NCBI RefSeq assembly: GCF_004016505.1 | Contig: NZ_SACR01000005.1 | Span: forward strand, 434,001 to 498,000 | Reading direction: 5' to 3' | From: Rubrivivax rivuli | GTDB taxonomy: Bacteria; Pseudomonadota; Gammaproteobacteria; Burkholderiales; Burkholderiaceae_C | DNA length: 64,000 bases | In this document: positions 8,915 to 17,288 of the stretch, piece by piece | Layout: every line of letters begins with the position of its first letter | Numbering within the stretch: position 1 is the stretch's first letter | The notes under the pieces: generated by a model | Database searches by the model: none | Seen by the model: only the letters and a program-made list of their open reading frames with translations | Told to the model about the DNA's origin: nothing | Translations under genes and position numbers: made by a program

Positions 8915-9421
8915 ATGCCCCCGACCCGCCTGACCGCCCTCCTGCTGGCCTGGCTGCTGGCCGCCGGCAGCCCCGATGCCGGCGCCGCCAAGCCGGCCGC
9001 CCCGGCCCCGCTGCAGGGCGCCGTGACGCAGGTCATCGACGGTGACACCGTGCGCTTCAGCGTGCCCGGCCAGCCCGCCATCGACCTGCGCCTGGCCAGC
9101 ATCGACGCCCCCGAGCTCTGCCAGCCCTGGGGCCCCGAGGCGCGCAAGGCGCTCATCGAACTGGCACTCAACAAGCCGGCCACCCTGCGCACCACGGGGC
9201 GCGATGGCGCACGCACCGTGGGCGTGCTCACGGTGGATGGCCTGAACATCAGCCAGCGCCTGGTGGAAGACGGGCACGCCTGGAGCGTGCGCGGTCGCAA
9301 CGGCCGCGGGCCCTTCGTGAAGCACGAGCGCATGGCGCAATCGCTCACGCGCGGGCTGCATGCCGGCGGCGGGGCCGTCTACCCGGCCGACTTCAGGCGC
9401 GACCGCGGGCCCTGCCGCTAG
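8915..9421 (+). CDS. Secreted thermonuclease-family (SNase-like) nuclease
   Basis: A 168-residue protein with a cleavable signal peptide (LTALLLAWLLAAGSPDAGA) and a single staphylococcal-nuclease fold. Visible active-site segments are VIDGDTVRFSV, the RLASIDAPE segment carrying the first catalytic Arg and acidic residue, the GPEARKAL segment, and GARTVGVL, equivalent to the loop carrying the second catalytic Arg. The family cleaves DNA and RNA with calcium; a periplasmic or extracellular role is expected. Start chosen at 8915 because AGGAAG lies 7 bases before it and the signal peptide begins there; in-frame Mets at 8843 and 8873 are less likely. It converges on the next gene with 4 bases between stops. 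Confidence 0.85.
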   Translation: MPPTRLTALLLAWLLAAGSPDAGAAKPAAPAPLQGAVTQVIDGDTVRFSVPGQPAIDLRLASIDAPELCQPWGPEARKALIELALNKPATLRTTGRDGARTVGVLTVDGLNISQRLVEDGHAWSVRGRNGRGPFVKHERMAQSLTRGLHAGGGAVYPADFRRDRGPCR

Positions 9422-9425
9422 CCTG

Positions 9426-10244
9426 TCAGCGCTTCACCGCCCGCGCCGCCGCCAGAAAATCCTGCAGCAGCGGCCGGTCGTCCAGCGTGTGCGGGTGGGC
9501 CGGGTCGTGGAACTCGGGGTGCCACTGCACACCGGCCACGAAGCTGGGGCCCTGCCAGCGCACGGCTTCGATGACGCCGTCTTCCGGGCAGCGTGCTTCC
9601 ACCACGAAGCCCGGTGCGACGTCCTTGATGGCCTGGTGGTGGATGCTGTTGGTGGTGGCGCGCGCCACGCCCGGGAACAGGCTCGCCAGCCGCGTGCCGG
9701 GCACGAAATCCACGGCGTGGTGGTGGTGCTCGTAGCGGCCCAGCACGCGGTGCACGTGGGCCTGCGGGTGCTGGTGCTCGATGTCCTGCATCAGCGTGCC
9801 ACCGAAATGCACGTTCAGCAGCTGCAGGCCTCGGCAGATGCCCAGCACGGGCTTGCCGGCGTCGACGAAGGCCTGGATGAGGTCGCGCTCGTAGCGGTCG
9901 CGCACGGGGTCGCCGCGCCAGTCTTCGTGCAGCGGGGCCTCGCCATAGCTTTCGGGCGCCACGTCGTTACCGCCTTGCAGCACCAGGCCGTCCAGCGCGG
10001 CGGCGTAGTCGTTCAGGTGCAGTTCGCTGCGCTGCACGAGGCTTTGCGCGTCCACCGCCGGCACCATCACCGCGCAGGCGCCGCCGGCCAGCAGCCAGTG
10101 CGCCATGCTCTGTTCGAGGTAGTGGACGGTCTTGCTCCACACGCCGCCGGCCGGCATGCCGGGGCTGCCCGGGTAGTGGATGCGGGCCGAGACGCCGATG
10201 AGCAGCGGCGCCGTGCGTTCCGGTGCTTCGGTGAGCGCGCTCAC
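9426..10244 (-). CDS. Class-I glutamine amidotransferase-like (peptidase C26) hydrolase
   Basis: A 272-residue protein of the gamma-glutamyl-gamma-aminobutyrate hydrolase (PuuD-like) family. The nucleophile elbow is GICRGLQLLN, with the catalytic Cys, and the His/Glu pair sits in QWHPEFHDP. A conserved GGNDVAPESYGE segment, typical of this family, precedes it. PuuD-type enzymes cleave gamma-glutamyl amides in polyamine breakdown, but related members act on other gamma-glutamyl compounds, so the substrate is open. The start is GTG at 10244, overlapping the stop of the upstream peptide-binding protein as GTGA. This strongly implies translational coupling and suggests the hydrolase processes what the binding protein captures (inference). 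No polyamine genes are near. Confidence 0.85.
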   Translation of the reverse strand: MSALTEAPERTAPLLIGVSARIHYPGSPGMPAGGVWSKTVHYLEQSMAHWLLAGGACAVMVPAVDAQSLVQRSELHLNDYAAALDGLVLQGGNDVAPESYGEAPLHEDWRGDPVRDRYERDLIQAFVDAGKPVLGICRGLQLLNVHFGGTLMQDIEHQHPQAHVHRVLGRYEHHHHAVDFVPGTRLASLFPGVARATTNSIHHQAIKDVAPGFVVEARCPEDGVIEAVRWQGPSFVAGVQWHPEFHDPAHPHTLDDRPLLQDFLAAARAVKR

Positions 10245-11854
10245 TTCGCCCCCGCCGTGCCCACGCGCGCCCAGCGTAGCTCCACCGCGTCGCTGGGCCA
10301 CTGCACTAGGCTGACGTTGCGCGCCATGGCCCAGGTGAGCGTGCGGCGGTACAGCGGGATCAGCGGCAGGTCGTCGGCGGCCAGGCGCAAGGCCGTGGTG
10401 ACCATCGCGCGGCGGCGCGTGAGGTCGGGCTCCACGCGCAGGTCGTCGATGAGCTTGTCGAGCTGCGGGTTGCTGTAGCGGCCGGCGTTGAAGGTGCCCT
10501 GGCCTTCGCGGCTGTAGCTGCGCATCAGGCCGTTGAGCGAGTTCCAGGCATCCGGCAGCGGTGTCCAACCCACCTCGAAGAAGGGCGTGTTGCCCGCCGT
10601 CAGCTTGGGGAAGAACTGCGTGCTGGGCGCGCTGCGCAGCTGCGTGCGGATGCCCACCTGCGTGAGCATGGCAGCCACGGCCTGGCAGACGTTTTCGCGC
10701 CAGGCCACGTTCACGCAGTCCAAAGGCACGCTGAAGCCGTTGGGGTAGCCGGCCTCGCCCAGCAGCTGGCGTGCGCGCGCCGGGTCGTAACGCAGGCGCT
10801 TGTCGAGATCGGCCGGGCTGCCGTCCACCAGGGTCGAGAGGAAGGCCCCCGTGGGTTGGGCCTGGCCGCGCAGCACCTTGTCGACGATCAGCGGCACGTT
10901 GATGGCGTGGTAGACGGCCTGGCGCACGCGCAGGTCCTTGAAGGGGTTGCGGCCCTTCACGTCGCTGCCTTCCAGCTCGGGGCGGCTCTGGTCGAAGCCG
11001 AGGTACTGCTGGCCGATGTCGGCCGTCTGCTTCAGCGTGATGCGCGGGTCGGCCTGCAGGCGGCGGATGTCCTGGTAGGGCGGGTCGAGCACCACGTCCA
11101 CCTCGCCCGAGGCCAGGGCCGCCAGGCGCGTGGCGTCGCTCTTGATGACGACGAAGCTGACCTGCTGCACGTTGCCGCTGCGCTTGTCGGCCCAGCCCCA
11201 CCAGCCCGCGTGGCGGCGCAGCACGGTGCGCACGTCGGGCTCGTAGCGTTCCAGCTTGTAGGGGCCCGTGCCGTTGGCGTTGCGCACGGCGTGGGTCTCC
11301 TGCTTGGCGTTGAAGTCCTGCGCGCGCTGCAGGCCGTGCCTGTCGGCCCAGGCCTTGCTCATCATGCCGACGAAGCTGAGCTTCTCCGGCAGCACCGCAT
11401 CGGGCGTCTGCAGTTGCACGTCGACGGTCAGCGCATCGACCTTCTTCACCGCCGCGATGCCGCTCAGCTGGAAAGCGCGCTGCGAAGGCGGCGTGGTGGC
11501 GCGCTGCAACGAGAATACGACGTCATCGGCGCTGAAGGGCGAGCCGTCGTGGAAAGTGACGTTGGGGCGCAGCTTGAAGCGCCAGGTGGTCGGTGCCGTC
11601 ATTTGCCACGACAAGGCCAGCGCCGGTTCGAGCTTGTACTTCTCGTCGCGGTTGACCAGGCCTTCGTAGATCTGCGTGCTGACGCGCGAGTGGTAAAGCA
11701 GCGCGATGGCGTGCGGGTCCATGGTCTGCGCGTCGAAGGCGCTGGCCACGCGCAGTTGCGGGCCGGCTGGCGAGGCCGCCTGGGCGGCCGAGTTCTGTGC
11801 GGCAGTGCACAGCAGCAGGCCAAAGACGAAGCAGGGCAGGGCGCTCAGGCGCAT
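10241..11854 (-). CDS. Periplasmic peptide-binding protein, SBP family 5 (OppA/DppA-like)
   Basis: A 537-residue extracytoplasmic solute-binding protein. Signal peptide: MRLSALPCFVFGLLLCTAA..., cut near residue 27. The mature part carries the family-5 signatures (TMDPHAIALLYHSRVSTQI, then GLVNRDEKYKLEPALALSW, FHDGSPFSADDVVFSLQRA and VRQAVYHAINVPLIVDKVL). Such proteins deliver peptides, nickel or glutathione to ABC importers. No permease or ATPase gene of that type is adjacent, so it is an orphan SBP here and must use a transporter encoded elsewhere. The ATG at 11854 starts the signal peptide; longer frames upstream would spoil it. It is divergent from the RsbQ-like gene and coupled to the amidotransferase-like hydrolase downstream. 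Confidence 0.9.
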   Translation of the reverse strand: MRLSALPCFVFGLLLCTAAQNSAAQAASPAGPQLRVASAFDAQTMDPHAIALLYHSRVSTQIYEGLVNRDEKYKLEPALALSWQMTAPTTWRFKLRPNVTFHDGSPFSADDVVFSLQRATTPPSQRAFQLSGIAAVKKVDALTVDVQLQTPDAVLPEKLSFVGMMSKAWADRHGLQRAQDFNAKQETHAVRNANGTGPYKLERYEPDVRTVLRRHAGWWGWADKRSGNVQQVSFVVIKSDATRLAALASGEVDVVLDPPYQDIRRLQADPRITLKQTADIGQQYLGFDQSRPELEGSDVKGRNPFKDLRVRQAVYHAINVPLIVDKVLRGQAQPTGAFLSTLVDGSPADLDKRLRYDPARARQLLGEAGYPNGFSVPLDCVNVAWRENVCQAVAAMLTQVGIRTQLRSAPSTQFFPKLTAGNTPFFEVGWTPLPDAWNSLNGLMRSYSREGQGTFNAGRYSNPQLDKLIDDLRVEPDLTRRRAMVTTALRLAADDLPLIPLYRRTLTWAMARNVSLVQWPSDAVELRWARVGTAGAK

Positions 11855-11969
11855 GGTTTTCGGGCTCGTGTCGATATGGTTGCGTGTATTGTCCGGCTCG
11901 CGCGGGCCGCAGGCCGGCCGGACCTGGGCTCTGAAGGAGAGCCAGGGCGTCCAACGAGGAGCAGTCGAG

Positions 11970-12770
11970 ATGGCAGACATCATCCACCGGCACCACGTGG
12001 TCCAGCGCGGCCAGGGTCGGCGTCCCATGGTCTTCTCGCACGGTTTCGGCTGCGACCAGCAGATGTGGCGCTTCGTCGCACCGGCCTTCGAGGCCGACCA
12101 CCGCGTCATCGTCTTCGATCACATCGGCTGCGGCCGGGCCGACATCACGGCCTACGACGAGGTGCGGCACGCGCGCATCGAAGGTTACGCCCAGGATGTC
12201 AACGCACTGCTGGATTCGCTGGACCTGCACGATGTCGTCTTCGTCGGCCATTCGGTCAGCGCGATGATCGGCGTGCTGGCGGCCATCGCGAAGCCGGAGC
12301 GCTTTGCACAGCTGGTGCTGATCTGCCCCTCGCCACGGTATCTGGACGACCCGCCCGGCTACGCCGGGGGCTTCAGCCGCGCCGACATCGACGGCCTCTT
12401 CGACCTGATGGAAAGCAGTCCCCAGGGTTGGGCCAGTTTCCTCGCGCCGGCGGTGATGGGCGCTGAGAGCCCGGCCGATCTGACCGACGAGCTCAGGGCC
12501 AGCTTCTGCGCCAGCGACCCCTACATCACCCGGCGCTTCGCGCAGGCCGTCTTCCTGGCCGACCACCGCCATGTGCTGCCGCAGTGCACCGTGCCCAGCC
12601 TCATCCTGCAGGCCGGCACCGATGCCATCGCGCCACCCGCGGTTGGCCAGTTCATGCATGCGCACCTGCCGCACAGCACGCTGGTCGTGACCGACACGGT
12701 GGGCCACTGCCCGCACCTCACCGACCCCGCCCTGACCATCGAGACCCTGCGCCGCCACCTGGGTGGCTGA
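11970..12770 (+). CDS. RsbQ/KAI2-like alpha/beta hydrolase
   Basis: A 266-residue hydrolase very close in length and motif order to Bacillus RsbQ and plant KAI2/D14 receptors. The catalytic triad can be read: Ser95 in VGHSVSAM, Asp218 in QAGTDAIAP and His246 in GHCPHL. Long shared stretches include PSPRYLDDPPGYAGGF and the ADHRHVLPQCTVPSLILQ region. In Bacillus, RsbQ works with the PAS phosphatase RsbP to signal energy stress, presumably by making or sensing a small hydrophobic molecule. Here the next gene is a PAS-containing hybrid histidine kinase, so the same logic with a kinase output is likely (inference). AGGAG lies 8 bases before the ATG. It is divergent from the SBP gene. Confidence 0.92.
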   Translation: MADIIHRHHVVQRGQGRRPMVFSHGFGCDQQMWRFVAPAFEADHRVIVFDHIGCGRADITAYDEVRHARIEGYAQDVNALLDSLDLHDVVFVGHSVSAMIGVLAAIAKPERFAQLVLICPSPRYLDDPPGYAGGFSRADIDGLFDLMESSPQGWASFLAPAVMGAESPADLTDELRASFCASDPYITRRFAQAVFLADHRHVLPQCTVPSLILQAGTDAIAPPAVGQFMHAHLPHSTLVVTDTVGHCPHLTDPALTIETLRRHLGG

Positions 12771-12810
12771 GCGGGGCTGGCGCCAACGACCCGGCAGGCC
12801 GTGCCCCACC

Positions 12811-14793
12811 ATGCCGATGGCCATCCGCATGCTGCCTGCGCTGCCCACCCTGGAGCAGCTGCCTTGCGCGGTGCTGCGCCTGGACACGGGCGGGCGCGTG
12901 GCAGCGGTGAACGCGCTGCTGTGCGAGTGGCTGGGCCGGCCCGAAGAAGCGTTGCAAGGCCAGCCGGCCGATGCACTGCTGACCGTGCCCTCGCGCGTGA
13001 TCTTCCAGAGCCGCGTGCTGCCGCTGCTGCGTCTGAACGGACATGCCGACGAAGTGACCTTGGCGCTTCTGGACGCCCAGGGCGCCCCGGTGCACGTGCT
13101 CATGTATGCGCGCCGCCGGCCGGGCGATGCCGGCGTGGCCTGCGATGCCGTGCTGGTGCCCGTGCGCCAGCGAAGGCAGCTGGAAGAGGAGACGCTGCGC
13201 GTGCGGCGGGCGGCCGACCTATCGCCCTACATGATCTTCCAGCTGTGGGTGCCGCCCGATGTGCGGCAGGCGCGGTTCCCGTATGCCAGCGAAGCCATAC
13301 GCTGGCTGTACGGTGAATCGGCGGAGGCGGCGGCGCTGAGCGCCGAGAACGTCTTCCGGCATGTCCACCCCGACGATCAAGGCCGCGTGCAGTCCACCCT
13401 GCAGGCGGCAGTGGCCGGCATGGTGCCCTGGCAGGTGCGCTACCGCGTGCAGGCGCCGGCGGCTGCAGCCGCGGTGTGGCACGAGCTCAACGCCAGCCCG
13501 CGCGGGCTGGCCGACGGGCAGACCCTCTGGCATGGCCACGTGGGCGACATCACCGCGCGCGTCGCGCTGGAGGAAGCCATGGCGCAGCAGCATGCGGCCG
13601 AAGGCGCGGCGCGGGCGCGCAGCGCCTTCCTGGCGCGCGTGAGCCACGAGCTGCGCACCCCGCTCAACGGCATCCTCGGGTTTGCGCAGCTGCTTGCGCA
13701 CGAGGAAGCCGACCGCCTGAGCGAGGTGCAGCGCCGCCGCGTGCACACCATCGAATCGGCCGGGCGCACGCTGCTGGAACTGGTGGACGAGGTGCTGGAC
13801 CTCAACGCCATCGACAGTGGCCAGTTCAAGGTGACGCCGGCCCGCGTGGCCGCGCTGGAGGTGGCAGCGCAGGCCGTGGCCATGGCCGGCCCTGCGGCCG
13901 CGAAGGCGGGCCTGACCTTGAGCGGCCCCGAGCTGCCAGCCCCCCAGCCCGACGCCGACCCGGGCTGGCATGTGCAGGCCGACGCCCGGCGCCTGCTGCA
14001 GGTGCTGGGCGCGCTGCTGTCCAACGCCGTGAAGTACACGCCGGCCGGTGGCAGCGTGGCGCTGCGGCTGAGCGCTGCAGACAAGGGCGTTCTGTTCACC
14101 GTGGCCGACACCGGCATCGGCCTCAGCGCGGCGCAGCAGGCGGCCCTTTTCGAGCCCTTCAACCGGCTGGGCGCCGAGCGCACCGCCACGCCGGGCTCGG
14201 GCCTGGGCCTGGTGATTGCGCGCGGCCTGGTGGGCCTGATGGGCGGGCATCTGCAGGTGCGCAGCGCCACCGGGGCCGGTTCGGACTTCGCCGTGTGGCT
14301 GCCCATGGCCCCGCTGGAACCGGCGCGGTCCGCTGCAGTGCCGGCCGCCGATGCGCCCGGGCCGGGCTGTGCGGAGCCGCCTGCGGCCGGGGCGCCGCCG
14401 GGCCGGCTGCTGTACGTGGAAGACAACGAAGTCAACGCGCTGCTGATGCAGGCCATCGTGGCGCTGCGCCCGGCCTTGCAGATGCAGGTGGTGCCCGACA
14501 TGGCCGGCGCCCTGGTGGCCGCGCGCGAGACACCGCCCGATCTGGTGCTGCTCGACCTGCACCTGCCCGATGGCGACGGCTACACCTTGCTGCGCGCCTT
14601 GCGCGGCCTGCCCGGGCTGCAGCAGGTGCCGGCGGTGGTGGTGTCGGCCTCGGCCCATGCCGAGGAGCGGCAGCGGGCGCTGGCCGCAGGCTTCGTCGGC
14701 TACTGGACCAAGCCGCTCGACCTGGCGCAGACCCTGGCCGAGCTCGACCGCATGCTGAACCTCGCCGCGCGTGCGCGCCGCGCTGCCGGCTGA
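12811..14793 (+). CDS. Double-PAS hybrid sensor histidine kinase with receiver domain
   Basis: A soluble protein of about 660 residues with no membrane helix. Order: PAS 1 (about 10-110, opening LEQLPCAVLRLDTGG), PAS 2 (about 130-255, with FRHVHPDDQGRV), HisKA with phospho-acceptor His279 in SHELRTPLNG, HATPase (N box LLSNAVKYTP, G boxes DTGIGL and GSGLGL), and a C-terminal receiver with acidic pair EDN, phospho-acceptor Asp582 in LLDLHLPDGDG and a conserved Lys (TKPLD). PAS 1 resembles the PAS that in RsbP pairs with RsbQ. The start could also be GTG 12763, which overlaps the hydrolase stop by 8 bases; the extra residues look non-coding and no ribosome site favours either. No output regulator is adjacent, so the phosphorelay partner is unknown. 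It converges on the FHA gene. Confidence 0.88.
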   Translation: MPMAIRMLPALPTLEQLPCAVLRLDTGGRVAAVNALLCEWLGRPEEALQGQPADALLTVPSRVIFQSRVLPLLRLNGHADEVTLALLDAQGAPVHVLMYARRRPGDAGVACDAVLVPVRQRRQLEEETLRVRRAADLSPYMIFQLWVPPDVRQARFPYASEAIRWLYGESAEAAALSAENVFRHVHPDDQGRVQSTLQAAVAGMVPWQVRYRVQAPAAAAAVWHELNASPRGLADGQTLWHGHVGDITARVALEEAMAQQHAAEGAARARSAFLARVSHELRTPLNGILGFAQLLAHEEADRLSEVQRRRVHTIESAGRTLLELVDEVLDLNAIDSGQFKVTPARVAALEVAAQAVAMAGPAAAKAGLTLSGPELPAPQPDADPGWHVQADARRLLQVLGALLSNAVKYTPAGGSVALRLSAADKGVLFTVADTGIGLSAAQQAALFEPFNRLGAERTATPGSGLGLVIARGLVGLMGGHLQVRSATGAGSDFAVWLPMAPLEPARSAAVPAADAPGPGCAEPPAAGAPPGRLLYVEDNEVNALLMQAIVALRPALQMQVVPDMAGALVAARETPPDLVLLDLHLPDGDGYTLLRALRGLPGLQQVPAVVVSASAHAEERQRALAAGFVGYWTKPLDLAQTLAELDRMLNLAARARRAAG

Positions 14794-14814
14794 ACCCGCA
14801 GCACCGGCCCGGCC

Positions 14815-15831
14815 TCACTCATCGTCGGCGGACCCACCGGCTTCTTCCTCGTCCTTGCGGGCTTCGGCCACCCGCTGCGCCAGTTGCCGGGCCAGCGGCA
14901 CCATGTCTTCCACCAGCGTGGCGCTGGGCACGGTGCCGGCCACGCGCAGCGCCGGCATCGGCAGCGTGCTCATGTAGGGCGTGGCCACCAGGCTGTCGTG
15001 CCCGCGCCAGGTCAGCGCCGTGGTGAAGCCCAGGCCGGTGATCGCCATCGCCGCCACGGCCACCGTCACCGCGCGCTGGTGCAAGGGCAGCGTGTGCCGC
15101 AGGTGCGCGTGCAGCATCAGCACGAGCAGCAGGCTCTGCAGTGCCGAGCCGGCCATCCACAGCGCAGGCAGGGCCAGCGCCGCGGTGAGCACGGGCCAGA
15201 GCTGGTCCACCAGCGTGGCGGCCAGCAGCCAGGGCAGGGCGATGCGCAGGTGGCCGGTGAAATCGAAGCGGTGCTGGAACAGCTTGGACAGCAGCGCCCA
15301 CACCCCGCACCACAGCGCCAGCGCCAGCGGCAGGCCCAGCATTAGCGGCAGCCAGGCGCTGTAGTCGGCCCCGGGGTCCAGGCCCAGCCAGGTTTCGCCC
15401 AGCGTCAGCGCCAGCACACCCAGGCCGGCGGCCAGCGTGCGGCGCCCCGAGGCCGGGCGCGCGCGCTGCAGCGCACGCTCGGGCGCCAGCGCAGCAGCGG
15501 CCTCACCGGCCGTGCGCATGCGCAGGCGCAGGCGCGTGGCGCCGAGCTGCAGCACGGCCTCGGCAGGCGGCAGCGCGGCGCACCCGGCCACGGCCTGCCC
15601 GTCGAGCAGCACGCCGTTGAGGGAGGGCAGGGCCTGCAGTTGCAGCCGGCCTTCGGCATCGAGATCGAGCACGGCATGGTGGGCGGCCACGTGCGGGTCG
15701 TCGAGCACCACGGTGTTGTCGAGCGCACGGCCCAGGCTCAGCGGCCAGCGCAGCACGTCGGCCCCGCGCTGCACGTGGCCGTCGCGGTCGAGCCACTCGA
15801 TCAGCGCGACGCGTTCTTCGGGGCGTTCCAT
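14815..15831 (-). CDS. FHA-domain membrane protein
   Basis: A 338-residue protein with an N-terminal FHA phosphothreonine-binding domain (about 25-105; LSLGRALDNTVVLDDPHVAAHH and LPSLNGVLLDG carry the Gly, Arg, Ser/His and Asn features) followed by a basic linker and about five membrane helices between residues 130 and 275, then a short acidic C-terminus. The domain order, cytoplasmic FHA before a membrane region, suggests recruitment of phosphorylated partners to the membrane. It starts 31 bases inside the upstream protease gene, so the pair is an operon. A Ser/Thr kinase would be expected to supply the ligand, but none is in the window. Membrane region not recognised as a known transporter. 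Confidence 0.78.
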   Translation of the reverse strand: MERPEERVALIEWLDRDGHVQRGADVLRWPLSLGRALDNTVVLDDPHVAAHHAVLDLDAEGRLQLQALPSLNGVLLDGQAVAGCAALPPAEAVLQLGATRLRLRMRTAGEAAAALAPERALQRARPASGRRTLAAGLGVLALTLGETWLGLDPGADYSAWLPLMLGLPLALALWCGVWALLSKLFQHRFDFTGHLRIALPWLLAATLVDQLWPVLTAALALPALWMAGSALQSLLLVLMLHAHLRHTLPLHQRAVTVAVAAMAITGLGFTTALTWRGHDSLVATPYMSTLPMPALRVAGTVPSATLVEDMVPLARQLAQRVAEARKDEEEAGGSADDE

Positions 15832-17228
15832 GCGTAGCCGTCCAGGTAGTGTTGCGCCAGGCGCTGGGCGCTGGCGGCGCTGACGCCGTAGGCGTCGAGC
15901 CGGCCCTGCACGCCCTGCACGCTGCCGTCGAGCGTGGCCACCAGCACCGAGAGGTCGTGCAGGCCCTCGAGCTTCTTGTAGGCGCGCAGGCAGATCACGG
16001 CCTTCAGCGGCAGCGGCTCGGCCTGGTCGGTGCCTGGCGCGCCCGCGGGGCCGCTGCGCACCTGGCGTTCAACGCAGCGCGGCGCGGTGCGCTGCCGGTC
16101 GTCGCGGCCCATGAACTCGTTGCGGAAGCTGCTGCTGTAGCGCTCGGCGAAACGCAGCGCGCCGAGCTTGCTGCCGTCGTAGGCCTCGTGCCGCACCGTG
16201 AGAAAGCCGGTGAGCAGCGCGCCGTTGACGAAGATGCGGTTGTCCATCTCGCAGTCGCTGCGCTCGAACTGCAGCCCGCGCACGGCCTGCGGCGAGCCGC
16301 GGCCCCAGCAGCGCAGGAAGGTCTCCTGCGGCACCGGGATGGTGTAGCGCGGATGCCCGGCGTTGCGCCAGGGCTGGCCGATGAATCGTTCCGTCAGGCG
16401 CGCCTCGTGGGCGAGCAGCTGCTTCGTGACCGCGGCCCAGGCCGGCGTGGTGATGGGCGTGGCGCCCCGGCCGCGCTCGATCAGCACCCGCACCGGGGCG
16501 GACGGCACGAGAAAGCTCACCTGCTCGCCATCGCGGCGCGCGGCCACGTTCACGCCCACCAGGCGGCCCTGCTCGTCGAGCGCGGGGCCGCCGCTCATGC
16601 CGCCGCTGAGGCTGCCGCCGAAGAAGAGCGTTTCGAGGAAGCTGCGCTCCACCGGGCCGTTGTAGCTGCCCTCGGCGACGGCAAAGCCCACATCCAGCGG
16701 GTTGCCCATCGAGTAGATGCGCGCACCGCGCGGCAGCGGCTCGCTGGCCGGGCGCAGCGCCACGCTGCCGCGGCCGGCCAGCGGCGCGGGGTCCACCGGC
16801 TTGAGCAGCGCGAGGTCGTTCACCACATCGAAGGCCAGCAGCTGGAGCGCACCTTGCTGGCCATCGACCGTGGCATACACCAGCCGGTGGCGCGCCGGCT
16901 GCAGCGCGTACTGGCTGACCACGTGGTAATTGGTGACGAGGTGGCCGGCCTCGTCGACGAGGAAACCCGAGCCCACGGACGACTGGCTGTCCTGCGTCTT
17001 GAGCAACGTGCGCACCTGCAGCAACTGCGGGCGGATGCGTTCGTAGATGCGCTGGCCGGCGCCGGTGGGGGCCGAGGCGTTCGGTGCGCTGGCGGCCAAC
17101 GGGGCCGGCGCCGCGGCCGGGGCGGTGGTGCTGGCGGCCAAGGCCGGGCCGAAGGGCGGCAGCAGCAGCGCCGCGACGAAAGCGGCCACGCGAGGCCAAG
17201 GCGAGGCCCAGGGGCCGGGATGTTGCAT
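15801..17228 (-). CDS. Secreted trypsin-like (S1C-type) serine protease
   Basis: A 475-residue exported protease. A signal peptide (hydrophobic VAAFVAALLLPPFGPALA) and an Ala/Pro linker are followed by a chymotrypsin fold with the triad His102 (TNYHVVS), Asp138 (VNDLALL) and Ser212 (GGMSGGPAL). The arrangement is like HtrA/Deg proteases, but no PDZ domain follows; instead about 230 residues of unrecognised sequence with several Cys (FLRCWGRG, RSDCEMD, APRCVE) form a C-terminal domain, perhaps disulfide-bonded. The gene is upstream of and overlaps the FHA gene by 31 bases. Two short hairpins sit just upstream and one abuts the start codon, leaving no clear Shine-Dalgarno sequence. Role in envelope quality control is inferred. 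Confidence 0.83.
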   Translation of the reverse strand: MQHPGPWASPWPRVAAFVAALLLPPFGPALAASTTAPAAAPAPLAASAPNASAPTGAGQRIYERIRPQLLQVRTLLKTQDSQSSVGSGFLVDEAGHLVTNYHVVSQYALQPARHRLVYATVDGQQGALQLLAFDVVNDLALLKPVDPAPLAGRGSVALRPASEPLPRGARIYSMGNPLDVGFAVAEGSYNGPVERSFLETLFFGGSLSGGMSGGPALDEQGRLVGVNVAARRDGEQVSFLVPSAPVRVLIERGRGATPITTPAWAAVTKQLLAHEARLTERFIGQPWRNAGHPRYTIPVPQETFLRCWGRGSPQAVRGLQFERSDCEMDNRIFVNGALLTGFLTVRHEAYDGSKLGALRFAERYSSSFRNEFMGRDDRQRTAPRCVERQVRSGPAGAPGTDQAEPLPLKAVICLRAYKKLEGLHDLSVLVATLDGSVQGVQGRLDAYGVSAASAQRLAQHYLDGYAWNAPKNASR

Positions 17229-17230
17229 CG

Positions 17231-17265
17231 CCGCATCTTATGCGGCCCCCGCAAGTCCTTGCGGG
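17231..17265 (-). promoter_or_regulatory. Two tandem hairpins between amidase and protease genes
   Basis: An 8-bp stem with a 2-base loop (17248-17265) and a 6-bp stem with a 3-base loop (17231-17245) lie between the amidase stop and the protease ATG. The first could end the amidase transcript, though no T run follows. The second stops 2 bases before the protease start and occupies the place of the ribosome site, so it may affect translation. Both are seen directly; function is guessed. Confidence 0.4.
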
Positions 17266-17288
17266 ACTGCCGCCGGTCCAGTGACGGC

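Noticed and set aside
12763..12810. GTG 12763 as start of the hybrid kinase
   Set aside because: The added 16 residues are Arg/Trp/Pro-rich and outside the PAS domain; no ribosome site. ATG 12811 kept, though the GTG overlap is not excluded.
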